64,000 nt of DNA from CAVTPD01 sp963736575 (GTDB lineage: Bacteria; Bacteroidota; Bacteroidia; Cytophagales; JAAEPT01): positions 1,178,001 to 1,242,000 of the forward strand of contig CAVTPD010000001.1 of NCBI GenBank assembly GCA_963736575.1, read 5' to 3'. Position numbers and translations under genes: made by a program. Each line of letters opens with the position of its first letter. Positions within the stretch are counted from its first letter, which is position 1. The notes under the pieces were generated by a model that was given only the letters and a program-made list of their open reading frames with translations, was not told where the DNA came from and made no database searches. Shown piece by piece: positions 1-8,046 of the stretch.

Positions 1-2
1 TT

Positions 3-614
3 GTTAGTAAAGAAGATGCTTCAAGCTTTCAAGGTGCCGCAGCTACAACACAAGCAACATTCAATGCAGTTAAACTAGTAAAAGGTAAGAATACATCAAT
101 GAGTGATCAATCTAGTTATGCAAAAAGTTTATTAGGCACAGATTATTCTTCTGTACCTGACAAGAAATCTTTAGAAGATTCTGATGCTTCTGATATTGCC
201 AATAATGCTAGAGCAGGCTTAATCCATGTACTTATGGGAGGAAAAGATTATTCTAATGGTGCTGTAGCTTGGGATGGAATAGACTTTGCAATAAAAGGTT
301 CTACTCATCCTAAAGGTAGAGATGGTGGGTTTAGTGTTTCCGAAACATTATGGAATGAATTTACAGCAACATATAATTGGACAATGAACAAAGGAAAAGG
401 TATAAAATATAAAGGTGTTTATTATTCTTCTGCGGCAGCCATGGCTTTTACAAATGGAAAATATGATAAGAAAGGCACAAGTAAATGGACTAAAGGAAGG
501 CTAGCTTATAAAGCTTCTGTTGTATATGGTCAGCATTTATTTTGGGCGCCAAATTATGGGGCAGGAGAAAATAAAGGGTATAATATGAAGGGCCTCGTTA
601 ATTTTGATTTCTAA
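3..614 (+). CDS. C-terminal part of an unrecognised protein, possible effector/toxin (5' end outside window)
   Basis: The reading frame is open from the left edge of the window, so the Met codon at 99 is probably internal and the true start lies outside. The visible part is about 203 residues, Gly/Ser/Lys/Tyr rich, with motifs such as DYSNGAVAWDGIDF and HPKGRDGGFS. It has no membrane segment and ends in LVNFDF. I do not recognise a family. It is followed after 3 nt by a small lipoprotein gene, then by repeat-rich non-coding DNA. That arrangement resembles the tail of a secreted effector or polymorphic toxin followed by its immunity gene, but this is inference from context only. A cell-wall hydrolase is an equally loose alternative. 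Confidence 0.6.
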   Translation, partial: VSKEDASSFQGAAATTQATFNAVKLVKGKNTSMSDQSSYAKSLLGTDYSSVPDKKSLEDSDASDIANNARAGLIHVLMGGKDYSNGAVAWDGIDFAIKGSTHPKGRDGGFSVSETLWNEFTATYNWTMNKGKGIKYKGVYYSSAAAMAFTNGKYDKKGTSKWTKGRLAYKASVVYGQHLFWAPNYGAGENKGYNMKGLVNFDF

Positions 615-617
615 ATT

Positions 618-1178
618 ATGATGAGAATATTATTTTCAATCTTTCTGTTATATGCTTGTGACTTATGTAAAAAAGAGAAGTTTTATGAACTTGAGTCAGT
701 TGAATTAGATGAAAACTGTAGATATGTAAGTTTTACAGACTCTAATTTAGTTTTTAGCTCAGTTATTTGCGGAAAAGACACTTTTGTTTTAGAAGAAAAC
801 CAATTCATATTAGGGCCAAAATATTTCCCTAAAATTGAATGTTATTCTAAGCATTACATTGTGTTAAGTACTCTTAATGGCAGGTATAATAATATATATA
901 TAAGAAATAATTATAGAGATGTTTTTTCCTTTGAAAATATTAAGTATTGTGATTCAGTTGGTAATGTGATTTATTATAGTCATCAGGAAGATTTTATTCT
1001 AGTTAAAAATTTTGAATCTCATAGATATATATATTATTCTTTACCTAAAGATATCAATCATTGTGCAAATGTAGATTGTTTTGATGTTATTTGGTTTGAT
1101 TCAACAAAAATGAAAATAAGCTATAATGATACTAATTATAATTCTAAAGAAATTATTTTATCCCCTGCAGTAAGATAG
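618..1178 (+). CDS. Small putative lipoprotein, possible immunity partner of the upstream gene
   Basis: This is a 186-residue protein of unknown family. The N-terminus is hydrophobic and runs into a lipobox-like LYAC (Cys about residue 14), so it may be a lipoprotein held in the inner or outer membrane. The rest is rich in Tyr, Asn, Asp and Ile with several Cys. Its start lies 3 nt after the upstream stop, indicating co-transcription and probable translational coupling. The region is very AT-rich. A small fast-evolving lipoprotein directly behind a possible effector tail suggests an immunity protein, but nothing in the sequence proves that function. Confidence 0.6.
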   Translation: MMRILFSIFLLYACDLCKKEKFYELESVELDENCRYVSFTDSNLVFSSVICGKDTFVLEENQFILGPKYFPKIECYSKHYIVLSTLNGRYNNIYIRNNYRDVFSFENIKYCDSVGNVIYYSHQEDFILVKNFESHRYIYYSLPKDINHCANVDCFDVIWFDSTKMKISYNDTNYNSKEIILSPAVR

Positions 1179-1404
1179 ATAAATGAAATTTCGGGTAATG
1201 GAAATACCTATGATTTCGGGGCAAGGATGTCCAGGGGGTAATGCTATCAAATTGTTGTTTTGTAATAAAAAGTTTGAATAGTTAAAAATAGATAGGGTTT
1301 ATAGGGGAGTAAATATTAAAAGTAGTAGATATATAGGTTCAAAATAAAGGTAGAAAGTAGCTTAGAAAGGCTAAAAAGAGCTAAAGTTTTACCTAGTGCT
1401 ACCA

Positions 1405-1546
1405 ACTCGGGCGCGTTACGGAGTAAAACGCGTTCGTATGTAGGCAGATAAAGAAGAAGTTAGAAATATATAAAAGAAGCTGCTTAACAGGCCAAACGGA
1501 GCAGTGTTTGTAGAAGAAAGCCATGCAGAAATGTGTGGCTTTTGTT
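1405..1546 (+). repeat. Direct repeat, copy 1 (about 140 bp, ends in a hairpin plus T-run)
   Basis: The unit begins ACTCGGGCGCGTTACG, continues with AGTAAAACGCGTTCGTATG and CTGCTTAACAGGCCAAAC, and ends in a hairpin AGCCATGC/GTGTGGCT followed by TTTT. A second copy lies at 1683-1824 and is clearly similar along the whole length. Within the unit CGCGTT and AACGCG form a short stem. No product is known. The 3' hairpin could act as a terminator. Confidence 0.7.
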
Positions 1547-1576
1547 GTTAAATGTACTGTATTAGCGGTTTCCCTC

Positions 1577-1600
1577 CTTGTTGGAGTTCTCTCCAACAAG
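1577..1600. repeat. Perfect 10-bp inverted repeat between the two direct repeats
   Basis: CTTGTTGGAG and CTCCAACAAG form a perfect 10-bp stem around a TTCT loop. Two further hairpins follow at 1648-1663 (TTGGTC/GACCAA) and at about 1668-1684 (GGGGA/TCCCC). Such strings of hairpins suggest remnants of palindromic mobile repeats or terminators. Confidence 0.55.
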
Positions 1601-1682
1601 CCCAAAGAAGCTAGATGTATATCGAAACAACCTTTCAAACATAGTCATTGGTCAAAAGACCAACAACGGGGGAAATATCCCC

Positions 1683-1824
1683 CACTCGAGCGCGTTACGT
1701 AGTAAAACGCGTTCGTATGTAGGCAGGTAAAGAAGAAGTTAGAGTATATTAAAGAACTGCTTAACAGGCCAAACAAGAGCAGTATTTGTAGAAGAAGCCC
1801 TACAGAGATGTGGGGCTTTTATTG
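1683..1824 (+). repeat. Direct repeat, copy 2 (about 140 bp, ends in a hairpin plus T-run)
   Basis: This is the second copy of the unit at 1405-1546. The terminal hairpin is AGCCCTAC/GTGGGGCT with a TTTT tail. Compared with copy 1 (AGCCATGC/GTGTGGCT) several stem positions differ on both sides while pairing is kept, which points to selection on the RNA or DNA fold. It may terminate transcription from the left-hand genes. Confidence 0.7.
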
Positions 1825-1848
1825 ATTTTAGGTGATTAATAGTTAGTA

Positions 1849-3210
1849 TTACTTCTTTTTCTTTTTGTCTTTGTTAGCAAACTTATCGCCTTTAGTTTGG
1901 GGTTTTTTGTACTTTTCGGCAATAATTCTTTTGTAAGAACCGCCTAAGTTTACCTTCTTGTTTTTGTCTTTCTTTTCGTGAAAACCAGGAGGAAGCGCGT
2001 TTTTGTCTACGTTTTTGGTTCGGCTGGCATTTATTTCTTTTGTTCTTTCTTTTTCTTCCGGTATAAGTTGCGGTACTTCTTCAACATCTTCCGGAAATTC
2101 AATTTCAGGAATTTCGTAATCCATTAATTTTTCAATGGCATCCTTAAATTCAATTTCTTTTTCGGTATAGAATAAAATAGAATGCCCTTCTTGTTCGGCT
2201 CTACCGGTACGGCCAATGCGGTGCATGTAGTTTTCTGGGAAGTTGGGCGTATCGAAATTAATAACATGGCTAATGTCTTTAATATCTAAACCACGGCTCA
2301 TTAAGTCGGTAGCAATTAAGATTCGGTTTTTGCCTTCGTTAAAATCTTCTACCGATTGTATTCTATGGTTTTGTGATTTGTTAGAGTGAATTACCCGCAT
2401 TTCATTGCCCCGTAATTCCAACAATTCATCGTAGAGTATGTCGGCTAGTTTTTTGTTCGAAATAAAAATTAAAACCTTTTTAAAGGTTTCTTGGTCGCTT
2501 AATAAATCATTTAACAGATTAACTTTTGTTAAAAAGTTTCTAACTGGGTAGCAGGTCTGTTGAATGTTATTTAAACGCGTACCACTAACCGCAATAGATA
2601 TTTTTTCAGGCTGAAGAAAAAAGTCTTCAATCAGTTCGCTAACCTCATCCGTCATGGTAGCCGAAAACATGATATTTTGTCTTTTTTCGGGTAGAAGCTC
2701 AAAAATATTGGTCAACTGAAAACGAAAACCAAGATCCAGCATTTCGTCCACTTCGTCAATCACTAATTTAGAAACTGCTTTTAAAGAAAGGTATTGGCTA
2801 ATGGTTAAGTCGTATAATCTACCTGGTGTTGCCACTAAGACGTCCATTCCTACTAACAAGGATTGGGCTTGTGTTTTCATGTTAACGCCCCCGTAAACCC
2901 CTTTAATTCTAAGGTTAATGTAGGTAGTTAGTTTTTCAAGTTCTTCCACCACTTGCAATACTAATTCTCTGGTAGGCACCATTATAAGAACGCGGGGTGT
3001 TACTTGTTTAGAAAACTTTAAATCATTAAGTATAGGTAAAAGGTAAGCCAAAGTTTTACCGGTACCGGTTTGTGCAATACCAACAACATCTTTTCCAGAC
3101 CGAATTACTGAAAATGCTTCTTGCTGAATAGGAGTAGGTTTGCTAAAACCTAAATCAACAATGGCATTATTAAGGGGGTTAGATAAGTTGAATTCTTTGA
3201 AGCTTTCCAT
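1849..3210 (-). CDS. DEAD-box ATP-dependent RNA helicase
   Basis: This 453-residue protein has the complete helicase core: Q-motif (TPIQQEAF), Walker A (AQTGTGKT), PTREL, TPGR, DEVD in place of the usual DEAD box, SAT, and HRIGRTGR near residue 330. It unwinds RNA duplexes with ATP, usually in ribosome assembly, mRNA turnover or cold adaptation. The C-terminal tail (about residue 390 onward) is highly basic and ends in a Lys run, as in RhlE/CshA-like enzymes where such tails bind RNA. The change from DEAD to DEVD is worth noting, but the catalytic D-E pair is kept. It stands alone on the minus strand, with a TACTTTTG promoter element close upstream. Confidence 0.93.
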   Translation of the reverse strand: MESFKEFNLSNPLNNAIVDLGFSKPTPIQQEAFSVIRSGKDVVGIAQTGTGKTLAYLLPILNDLKFSKQVTPRVLIMVPTRELVLQVVEELEKLTTYINLRIKGVYGGVNMKTQAQSLLVGMDVLVATPGRLYDLTISQYLSLKAVSKLVIDEVDEMLDLGFRFQLTNIFELLPEKRQNIMFSATMTDEVSELIEDFFLQPEKISIAVSGTRLNNIQQTCYPVRNFLTKVNLLNDLLSDQETFKKVLIFISNKKLADILYDELLELRGNEMRVIHSNKSQNHRIQSVEDFNEGKNRILIATDLMSRGLDIKDISHVINFDTPNFPENYMHRIGRTGRAEQEGHSILFYTEKEIEFKDAIEKLMDYEIPEIEFPEDVEEVPQLIPEEKERTKEINASRTKNVDKNALPPGFHEKKDKNKKVNLGGSYKRIIAEKYKKPQTKGDKFANKDKKKKK

Positions 3211-3227
3211 AGTACCTGAAATTTGTA

Positions 3228-3235
3228 CAAAAGTA
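3228..3235 (-). promoter_or_regulatory. Possible -7 promoter element for the helicase gene
   Basis: On the minus strand TACTTTTG matches the Bacteroidota -7 consensus TAnnTTTG and lies about 20 nt before the helicase start codon. No clear TTTG -33 box is seen at the usual spacing, so the assignment is tentative. Confidence 0.4.
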
Positions 3236-3291
3236 CGGTTATAATTTTAATCGCTAATGGATGCCAGGAAAAGTATTCTGTTTTGAAGATT

Positions 3292-3666
3292 TTATATCCT
3301 CCAAGGCGGGTCTTTTCGGTTTTCGCCAGCGTGGTATATAATTAATAAGTTACCATCTGGGTCTTTAAGTCTAGCCTCTCTCCAAAGCCAAGGTTTGTCT
3401 TCGGGCATTTTGTCAATAATAATTCCTTCCCGCAAAAAGTGCTCAATGGTTTGGTCTACATTTTCTACTTCAAAATATATCCAAGTTCCGTTGTCTTCGG
3501 GTATTTCTTCCAACAAATGAATGGAAAAAGTACTCTCTCCATTTGGGCATTGAAAACGGGCATAGTTAGGCAGTGATTTTACAATCAATTCTAAACCGAT
3601 AAGCTGGTAAAATTCAATGGCTTCGGTAACATCTAAAGACGGTATGGTAACTTGGTTTAAGTTCAT
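3292..3666 (-). CDS. VOC-family (glyoxalase/bleomycin-resistance fold) protein
   Basis: From the chosen ATG at 3666 this is a 124-residue single-domain protein, the normal length for a VOC module. It opens MNLNQVTIPSLDVTEAIEFY, a typical first strand and helix, and ends in KDPDGNLLIIYHAGE, the usual last strand with its acidic metal-ligand region. The frame stays open upstream to 3777 and would add 37 residues, but that extension does not resemble the family. VOC proteins are metal-dependent lyases, dioxygenases or binding proteins; the substrate cannot be read from sequence. There are no obvious operon partners. Confidence 0.8.
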   Translation of the reverse strand: MNLNQVTIPSLDVTEAIEFYQLIGLELIVKSLPNYARFQCPNGESTFSIHLLEEIPEDNGTWIYFEVENVDQTIEHFLREGIIIDKMPEDKPWLWREARLKDPDGNLLIIYHAGENRKDPPWRI

Positions 3667-3973
3667 GGTATAGTCTAAAGGGTGTATTGGGCTTAATGTA
3701 GTGCTGTTTTTGTTTGGATACAATTCTACAATCATAAAAAATAAGGGGTTAGAATAATTTATGGGATTGAAATTCAAAAGAAGCTATTTGTTATCTGTCA
3801 ATCCAAATATTATGTTTTGGAGTATAGGAGTGTTATAGCCATACATAATGAATATGAGTTCAAGCGTTAGAATAATTAACCAACCCTTATTTATTGTTAA
3901 TAGATGTTAATTTTAATTATTTTTAAAATTAACTGTAATTCAAAAGTTGTTGGTTTTTGCTAAACTAATCTTA

Positions 3974-5572
3974 GTGTATAAAATACTACTCATACTCTTA
4001 GCATGTCCTTTAGGTCTTTGGGCTCAAGGCAATTGGGACACTTCTTTTGGTGATTCCGGTAAATTGATTTTGGGAGAATACGATTACAGAGAGGTTCGTT
4101 CAATTGAAAAAAATACAATTGACAGCGGTTTTTTTGTTTTACAAAACAGCAATAAAGTTACTTCAGAAGGATATGACAGTGATTTTGCGTTAACTAAATT
4201 TTACGAAGACGGTTCCTTGGATAAATCTTTTGGAAGAGACGGAACCTTAAAGTCGGATTTTATAGGTTATGATTTTACAAGCGCCAGAGATTTTGTGGTA
4301 GCTGAAGATGGGGGTATTTTTTTATACGGATATGCATATAAGTTTGCGGAAAGCAGCAAAAGGCCTTCTTTATTAATGAAACTGAACCCAGATGGAGAAA
4401 TAGACGCTTCCTTTGGTAATTCCGGATTAATTCAATTAAAATTCTTAGGAAACTACGATCAGCCAGAAACCATTTATATTGACCATGATAATCGTTTGTT
4501 GCTGGCAGGAGCAAGTGAGGACTCTACCGAAGGACATGGTACTATTCCAGTATTGGCAAGGTATTTCCAAGACGGAACACCCGATTTTACTTTTGGAAAA
4601 AGCGGAAAGGTGAAATTCAATTATACTGAAAATGTGGTTTCTATAACCAATGCTAAACGCTTACATGCCGTTGGTGGTGTTTTTTATGACGTAGTAGAAA
4701 TGGAAAATCATAAAATTTATGCCGTTGGATCTAGTTTAAACCCATACAACAATGCCTTTATTGTTAGGTTGAACAAAGACGGTTCTGCCGATTCTACTTT
4801 CAATACCAGTGGAAGTATGGAGTGGTCTTCCAGTTCTGGGCATGAATCGTGGATGAGGAGTGCCACTGTTTTGTCTACCGGGGAATTAGCCGTTGCCATT
4901 AAAACCGATGATGCAGATAATGATTTTACCATGGGAATTTTAAAAGTTAAAGTTTTTAAAACTTTAACTTTTGATGTAAACGGCAATCAGGATTTTCTAG
5001 AAAAAATAGTGGAAGAACACAATGGTGATCTGATCCTTTTAGGTAGAACCATACCAAATGAATCTATGAACACAGCTGCTTATGCGTATCAGTTTTCGGC
5101 ATTAAAAATTAATAAAAAGGGCCAGTTGCAAGTTGATTTTTCTGAAGATGGAAAATTTGAATTGGAAATAGTTGAAGGTGGGCAAGAAGGCTGCAATGTT
5201 GGAGTTTTAACGGACGATAATTCACTTCTTTTAGCGGGAAAAGTATATGCTAAGGATTTGTCGGCAATTCATACAGGAGTAATTAAGATAAGTATTGATA
5301 AACGAGTAATCTATGATAATGGCGGTCTTTCTGTTGAACGCTTCACTGGCATTTTTCCTAATCCAACAAATGGAGTAGTTAATCTACTTTGGAAAAAAGA
5401 CCATTTGCCTACAGAAGTTGTATTGATGGATGATTTAGGCAAGTTAATAATTACCTTTTTCCCCGAACAAACAGAACAAGTTTTAGAAATGGATTCTTTT
5501 TCGCCGGGGGTGTATTTTTTAGTAGTGAAGGGTGAAGGGTTTAAACAAGTTTATAAGTTGGTGAAAATCTAA
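3974..5572 (+). CDS. Secreted delta-60 repeat protein with T9SS C-terminal sorting domain
   Basis: The protein is about 532 residues from a GTG start at 3974, which gives a clean signal peptide (MYKILLILLACPLGLWAQ). A TTG at 3947 would add 9 residues. The body consists of repeated units with the pattern D-x-S/T-F-G-x-x-G-K, for example WDTSFGDSGKL, LDKSFGRDGTL, IDASFGNSGLI and PDFTFGKSGKV. This is the delta-60 repeat family, thought to form a beta-propeller-like surface structure. The last 75 residues contain FPNPTNGVVNL and SPGVYFLVVKGEG, a type A T9SS sorting domain, so the protein should cross the outer membrane by T9SS and be cell-attached or secreted. Its ligand is unknown. Confidence 0.85.
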   Translation: MYKILLILLACPLGLWAQGNWDTSFGDSGKLILGEYDYREVRSIEKNTIDSGFFVLQNSNKVTSEGYDSDFALTKFYEDGSLDKSFGRDGTLKSDFIGYDFTSARDFVVAEDGGIFLYGYAYKFAESSKRPSLLMKLNPDGEIDASFGNSGLIQLKFLGNYDQPETIYIDHDNRLLLAGASEDSTEGHGTIPVLARYFQDGTPDFTFGKSGKVKFNYTENVVSITNAKRLHAVGGVFYDVVEMENHKIYAVGSSLNPYNNAFIVRLNKDGSADSTFNTSGSMEWSSSSGHESWMRSATVLSTGELAVAIKTDDADNDFTMGILKVKVFKTLTFDVNGNQDFLEKIVEEHNGDLILLGRTIPNESMNTAAYAYQFSALKINKKGQLQVDFSEDGKFELEIVEGGQEGCNVGVLTDDNSLLLAGKVYAKDLSAIHTGVIKISIDKRVIYDNGGLSVERFTGIFPNPTNGVVNLLWKKDHLPTEVVLMDDLGKLIITFFPEQTEQVLEMDSFSPGVYFLVVKGEGFKQVYKLVKI

Positions 5573-5638
5573 ATTTTTATTTTTTCGTCTTTAGTAAAAA
5601 AACAAAAAACAAATGACCGTTATTTTATCAATAAAAAA

Positions 5639-6226
5639 CTACTCTTTCAAAACCATATCAATGCACATTACGGCGGCTAGAATCATGGTTCTTATTTTAT
5701 CGTCTTTGGGTACTTTTTCGTTGATTTCAAGCATGTAATTATCTGCTGTAGAAAACAGTTCTTTACCAATACCGGCCCATTTTTTGGTTACGTGGGCAAA
5801 TTCAATTTTATCTTTTTCGAAACGGAAATCCCAGCTGGTCCATTTTCCTTTTAGGTTGCACAAAATACGATCGTTTGGATCTACTACGCTAAATTTTCCG
5901 CCTAAAGAAAAAAACTTTTGTTTGAATTTACCTACCAATTCATCTTGTTCGTTCAAAACTTCAACAGTAGAAAGAAAAATAGAAATACCACGTTTTACAG
6001 AAAGCACTTTTTCACCCGTAACCGTTTTGATTTCAATATGAAAAGGAGTCATTCTTTTGTAATCCGTAAACCGTAGCATTTTAGTAAAGAAGCCAAGTTT
6101 TTCTTCTCTACATGTCATAATCATTTCGGTGGAATTAGGATTGTAGATGTCGTAATTATTGGCTGCTTTAAACATGCCAACATGTTCTTTAATAAAAAAG
6201 AGGTTTTGATTTAGAATTGGGTTCAT
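5639..6226 (-). CDS. Phospholipid scramblase / LURP-one-related family protein
   Basis: A 195-residue cytoplasmic-type protein without a signal peptide. The spread of Tyr/Asp-rich short strands (FKAANNYDIYN, GKFKQKFFSLGGKFSVVDPN, CNLKGKWTSWDFRF) and the hydrophobic C-terminal helix (RTMILAAVMCIDMVLKE) fit the scramblase/tubby-like C fold found in eukaryotic scramblases, LURP-one proteins and a set of bacterial homologues. In bacteria the activity is mostly untested, so lipid scrambling should not be assumed. It is a single gene, convergent with the delta-60 protein and 34 nt upstream of the methyltransferase stop. Confidence 0.72.
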   Translation of the reverse strand: MNPILNQNLFFIKEHVGMFKAANNYDIYNPNSTEMIMTCREEKLGFFTKMLRFTDYKRMTPFHIEIKTVTGEKVLSVKRGISIFLSTVEVLNEQDELVGKFKQKFFSLGGKFSVVDPNDRILCNLKGKWTSWDFRFEKDKIEFAHVTKKWAGIGKELFSTADNYMLEINEKVPKDDKIRTMILAAVMCIDMVLKE

Positions 6227-6260
6227 GGTTTATTGGTTGGTTTAAAAGTAAGGTTAGTAA

Positions 6261-7028
6261 TTATATCTTAGTGCACTTAAATATAAGCTCTCTACGACCA
6301 TCTCCAAGTTGGAATTTTTTTTGGTCTTCGTGAGTGAAATGCATTCGGTAATCAATTTCTTTTACTAGAAAACCTCCTTTTTCTAGTCTTTTTTGAAAGT
6401 CTTTTCCGTGTAGTCTGCATAAATCGGGTTCACTGTAATTTTTAAGTCGTTCTTGTTCAGTAATAATACTAACATCTTCAAAAGTCTTTAAAGCACGTTG
6501 GTCAATATTTGACATGATTATACAACTTCCAGTACTTTTAAGTACACGTACTAATTCTAAAATTGCATCCTCTTCATTAGGGACATGGGCCAAAACATGG
6601 GAGCATATAATAAAATCAAAGTAATTATCAGTGAATGGGATTTTTGTAATATCAATCACATAATTAGCAAAGTATGGGGTTATATCCCCATCAATATATT
6701 CTATATCTAATTGCTTTAAGTCATTGTATAAACATTGTTCTGGAGCAAAATGAAGTACTTTTAATCCTTTTTTTGTATACAAATTTGTTTCATCATGTAA
6801 ATAAAAGTCTAAAACTCTTGTTCGCTCTAATGAGCCACAGTTAGGGCATTCTGCATTTTTTCTTGGATGAACTCGGCCTTTTGTTCTAAACCTTCTAAAG
6901 CTTTTTTTGCAGCAATTACAAGTGAATTTTTTGCCATAATAAAGAGGCACAAAAGCCTTTTTAATAAAGTTTCTAACTTCTTTTCTTTTCTTTTCAGAGA
7001 TAAGTTTTTTGTAAATCTGTTTAATCAT
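6261..7028 (-). CDS. SAM-dependent methyltransferase with N-terminal zinc-ribbon-like segment
   Basis: A 255-residue protein. Residues about 37-68 contain two Cys pairs (CNCC and CPNCGS), likely a zinc-binding knuckle. The following Rossmann domain has the class I methyltransferase pattern: a degenerate motif I (KVLHFAPE), an acidic residue ending strand two (IEYIDGDI), then DFIICSHVLAHVPNEEDA and a conserved VLKSTGSCIIMSNID strand. It overlaps the upstream deacetylase gene by 4 nt (ATGA type), so both are translated from one message. The pairing suggests a role in modifying surface glycans or lipids, but the substrate is unknown. Confidence 0.82.
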   Translation of the reverse strand: MIKQIYKKLISEKKRKEVRNFIKKAFVPLYYGKKFTCNCCKKSFRRFRTKGRVHPRKNAECPNCGSLERTRVLDFYLHDETNLYTKKGLKVLHFAPEQCLYNDLKQLDIEYIDGDITPYFANYVIDITKIPFTDNYFDFIICSHVLAHVPNEEDAILELVRVLKSTGSCIIMSNIDQRALKTFEDVSIITEQERLKNYSEPDLCRLHGKDFQKRLEKGGFLVKEIDYRMHFTHEDQKKFQLGDGRRELIFKCTKI

Positions 7029-8044
7029 CTCCGACGGATTCGGTTTTTGTTGAGCAGTTTTTTAACTAGGAAATATAAGTATTCTGAATTGATTATTTGC
7101 GCAGGTCGTAAAACGTTTCCTTCCATAGGTAAACGTTGCAAATGGTTTTTATGAACGTCATTTTTTATACCAGCTGTACCGAAGGATAGTTTCATATCTG
7201 GTAATTGATGCAACCAGTTGATGAACTTCTTAGATACGCCATCATCGCTAAATGGGAAAGAAAAATAGTTGCCTTCAATATTCAGTTTTTCTTTTAAAAA
7301 GGCAAAGCACTTTATTATTTCTTCTTTTTGTTCCGAATACGTTAATTGACTGAATAAGGGATGATTGGTGCTGTGTGAGCCAAAAGTGAAACCTTGTTTT
7401 TCTAATTCTTTAATTTCTGAACTAGTTAAATAAGGTTTTTCAGTTGTTAAATAGTGATTGAAGTCAATCTGTAAAAGCGTTCCTAATTGATTGATTAAGG
7501 CTGTTTGGTGAAATTGTAATTTTAAAATTTCGGATATACAAATGTTTAGATCAGTAGATGTATTTATGGTTTTGGCTACATTTCCCAAGTCTTCTGTAGA
7601 ACTATTGGTTTTCAGTTTTTCAATAATTAAACTGATTTTATACCGGTAGAACAAGTCTTTGTTGTCGATAAAGTCTGTGTTTAAAAACACAGTTGCCGGT
7701 ATTCCTTTTTCTTTTAAAATGGGTGCTATTACTGATTTTATTTCTTGTAAACCGTCATCAAATGTAAGATGGAAAATAGGTTTATCTACCGGTTTTTTAT
7801 GAGTGATAAATTGGTGTAATTCGTCAATTGAAACAGGTTGGTAATACCGTAAAAGATAATCTAAGTCGGCTTTAAATTGCTCTACATTTCTACTAGAATA
7901 TAAATTAGAAATGTGCGCTAATTTGTTGTTAGAGACAGCATGGTAAAAAGGCAGTACAATTTTTTGACCCGAAAACTTGATTAAACTCTTGGTTGAGAAT
8001 AGGGGACTAATGGGATCAAATAAAGCTCTAATCTTTCTTTTCAT
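7025..8044 (-). CDS. Polysaccharide deacetylase (NodB-fold, CE4-like)
   Basis: About 339 residues from the ATG at 8044, which lies 2 nt after the recQ stop. A longer start at 8071 would overlap recQ by 25 nt. NodB motif 1 is LTFDDG at about residue 95, with the base and metal Asp residues. Motif 2 is SHSTNHP, supplying the two metal-binding His. Motif 3 is represented by FSFPFSDDG. Such enzymes remove N- or O-acetyl groups from glycans. No clear signal peptide is seen, although a hydrophobic strand precedes the domain. It lies in a recQ-deacetylase-methyltransferase run with tight spacing. Confidence 0.85.
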   Translation of the reverse strand: MKRKIRALFDPISPLFSTKSLIKFSGQKIVLPFYHAVSNNKLAHISNLYSSRNVEQFKADLDYLLRYYQPVSIDELHQFITHKKPVDKPIFHLTFDDGLQEIKSVIAPILKEKGIPATVFLNTDFIDNKDLFYRYKISLIIEKLKTNSSTEDLGNVAKTINTSTDLNICISEILKLQFHQTALINQLGTLLQIDFNHYLTTEKPYLTSSEIKELEKQGFTFGSHSTNHPLFSQLTYSEQKEEIIKCFAFLKEKLNIEGNYFSFPFSDDGVSKKFINWLHQLPDMKLSFGTAGIKNDVHKNHLQRLPMEGNVLRPAQIINSEYLYFLVKKLLNKNRIRRR

Positions 8045-8046
8045 GA

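Larger units (their letters stand above)
1179..1848. other. Repeat-rich intergenic region without a credible gene
   Basis: About 670 bp separate the small lipoprotein gene from the convergent helicase gene. No open frame here looks protein-like. The stretch holds two copies of a repeat of about 140 bp and several perfect hairpins between them (listed separately). Confidence 0.7.

Noticed and set aside
1399..1638. 79-codon minus-strand open frame
   Set aside because: It lies across the repeat copy and hairpins, has no protein-like features and no homology pattern I know.
4275..4986. Two minus-strand open frames inside the delta-60 gene
   Set aside because: They are shadows of a convincing plus-strand gene with T9SS features.
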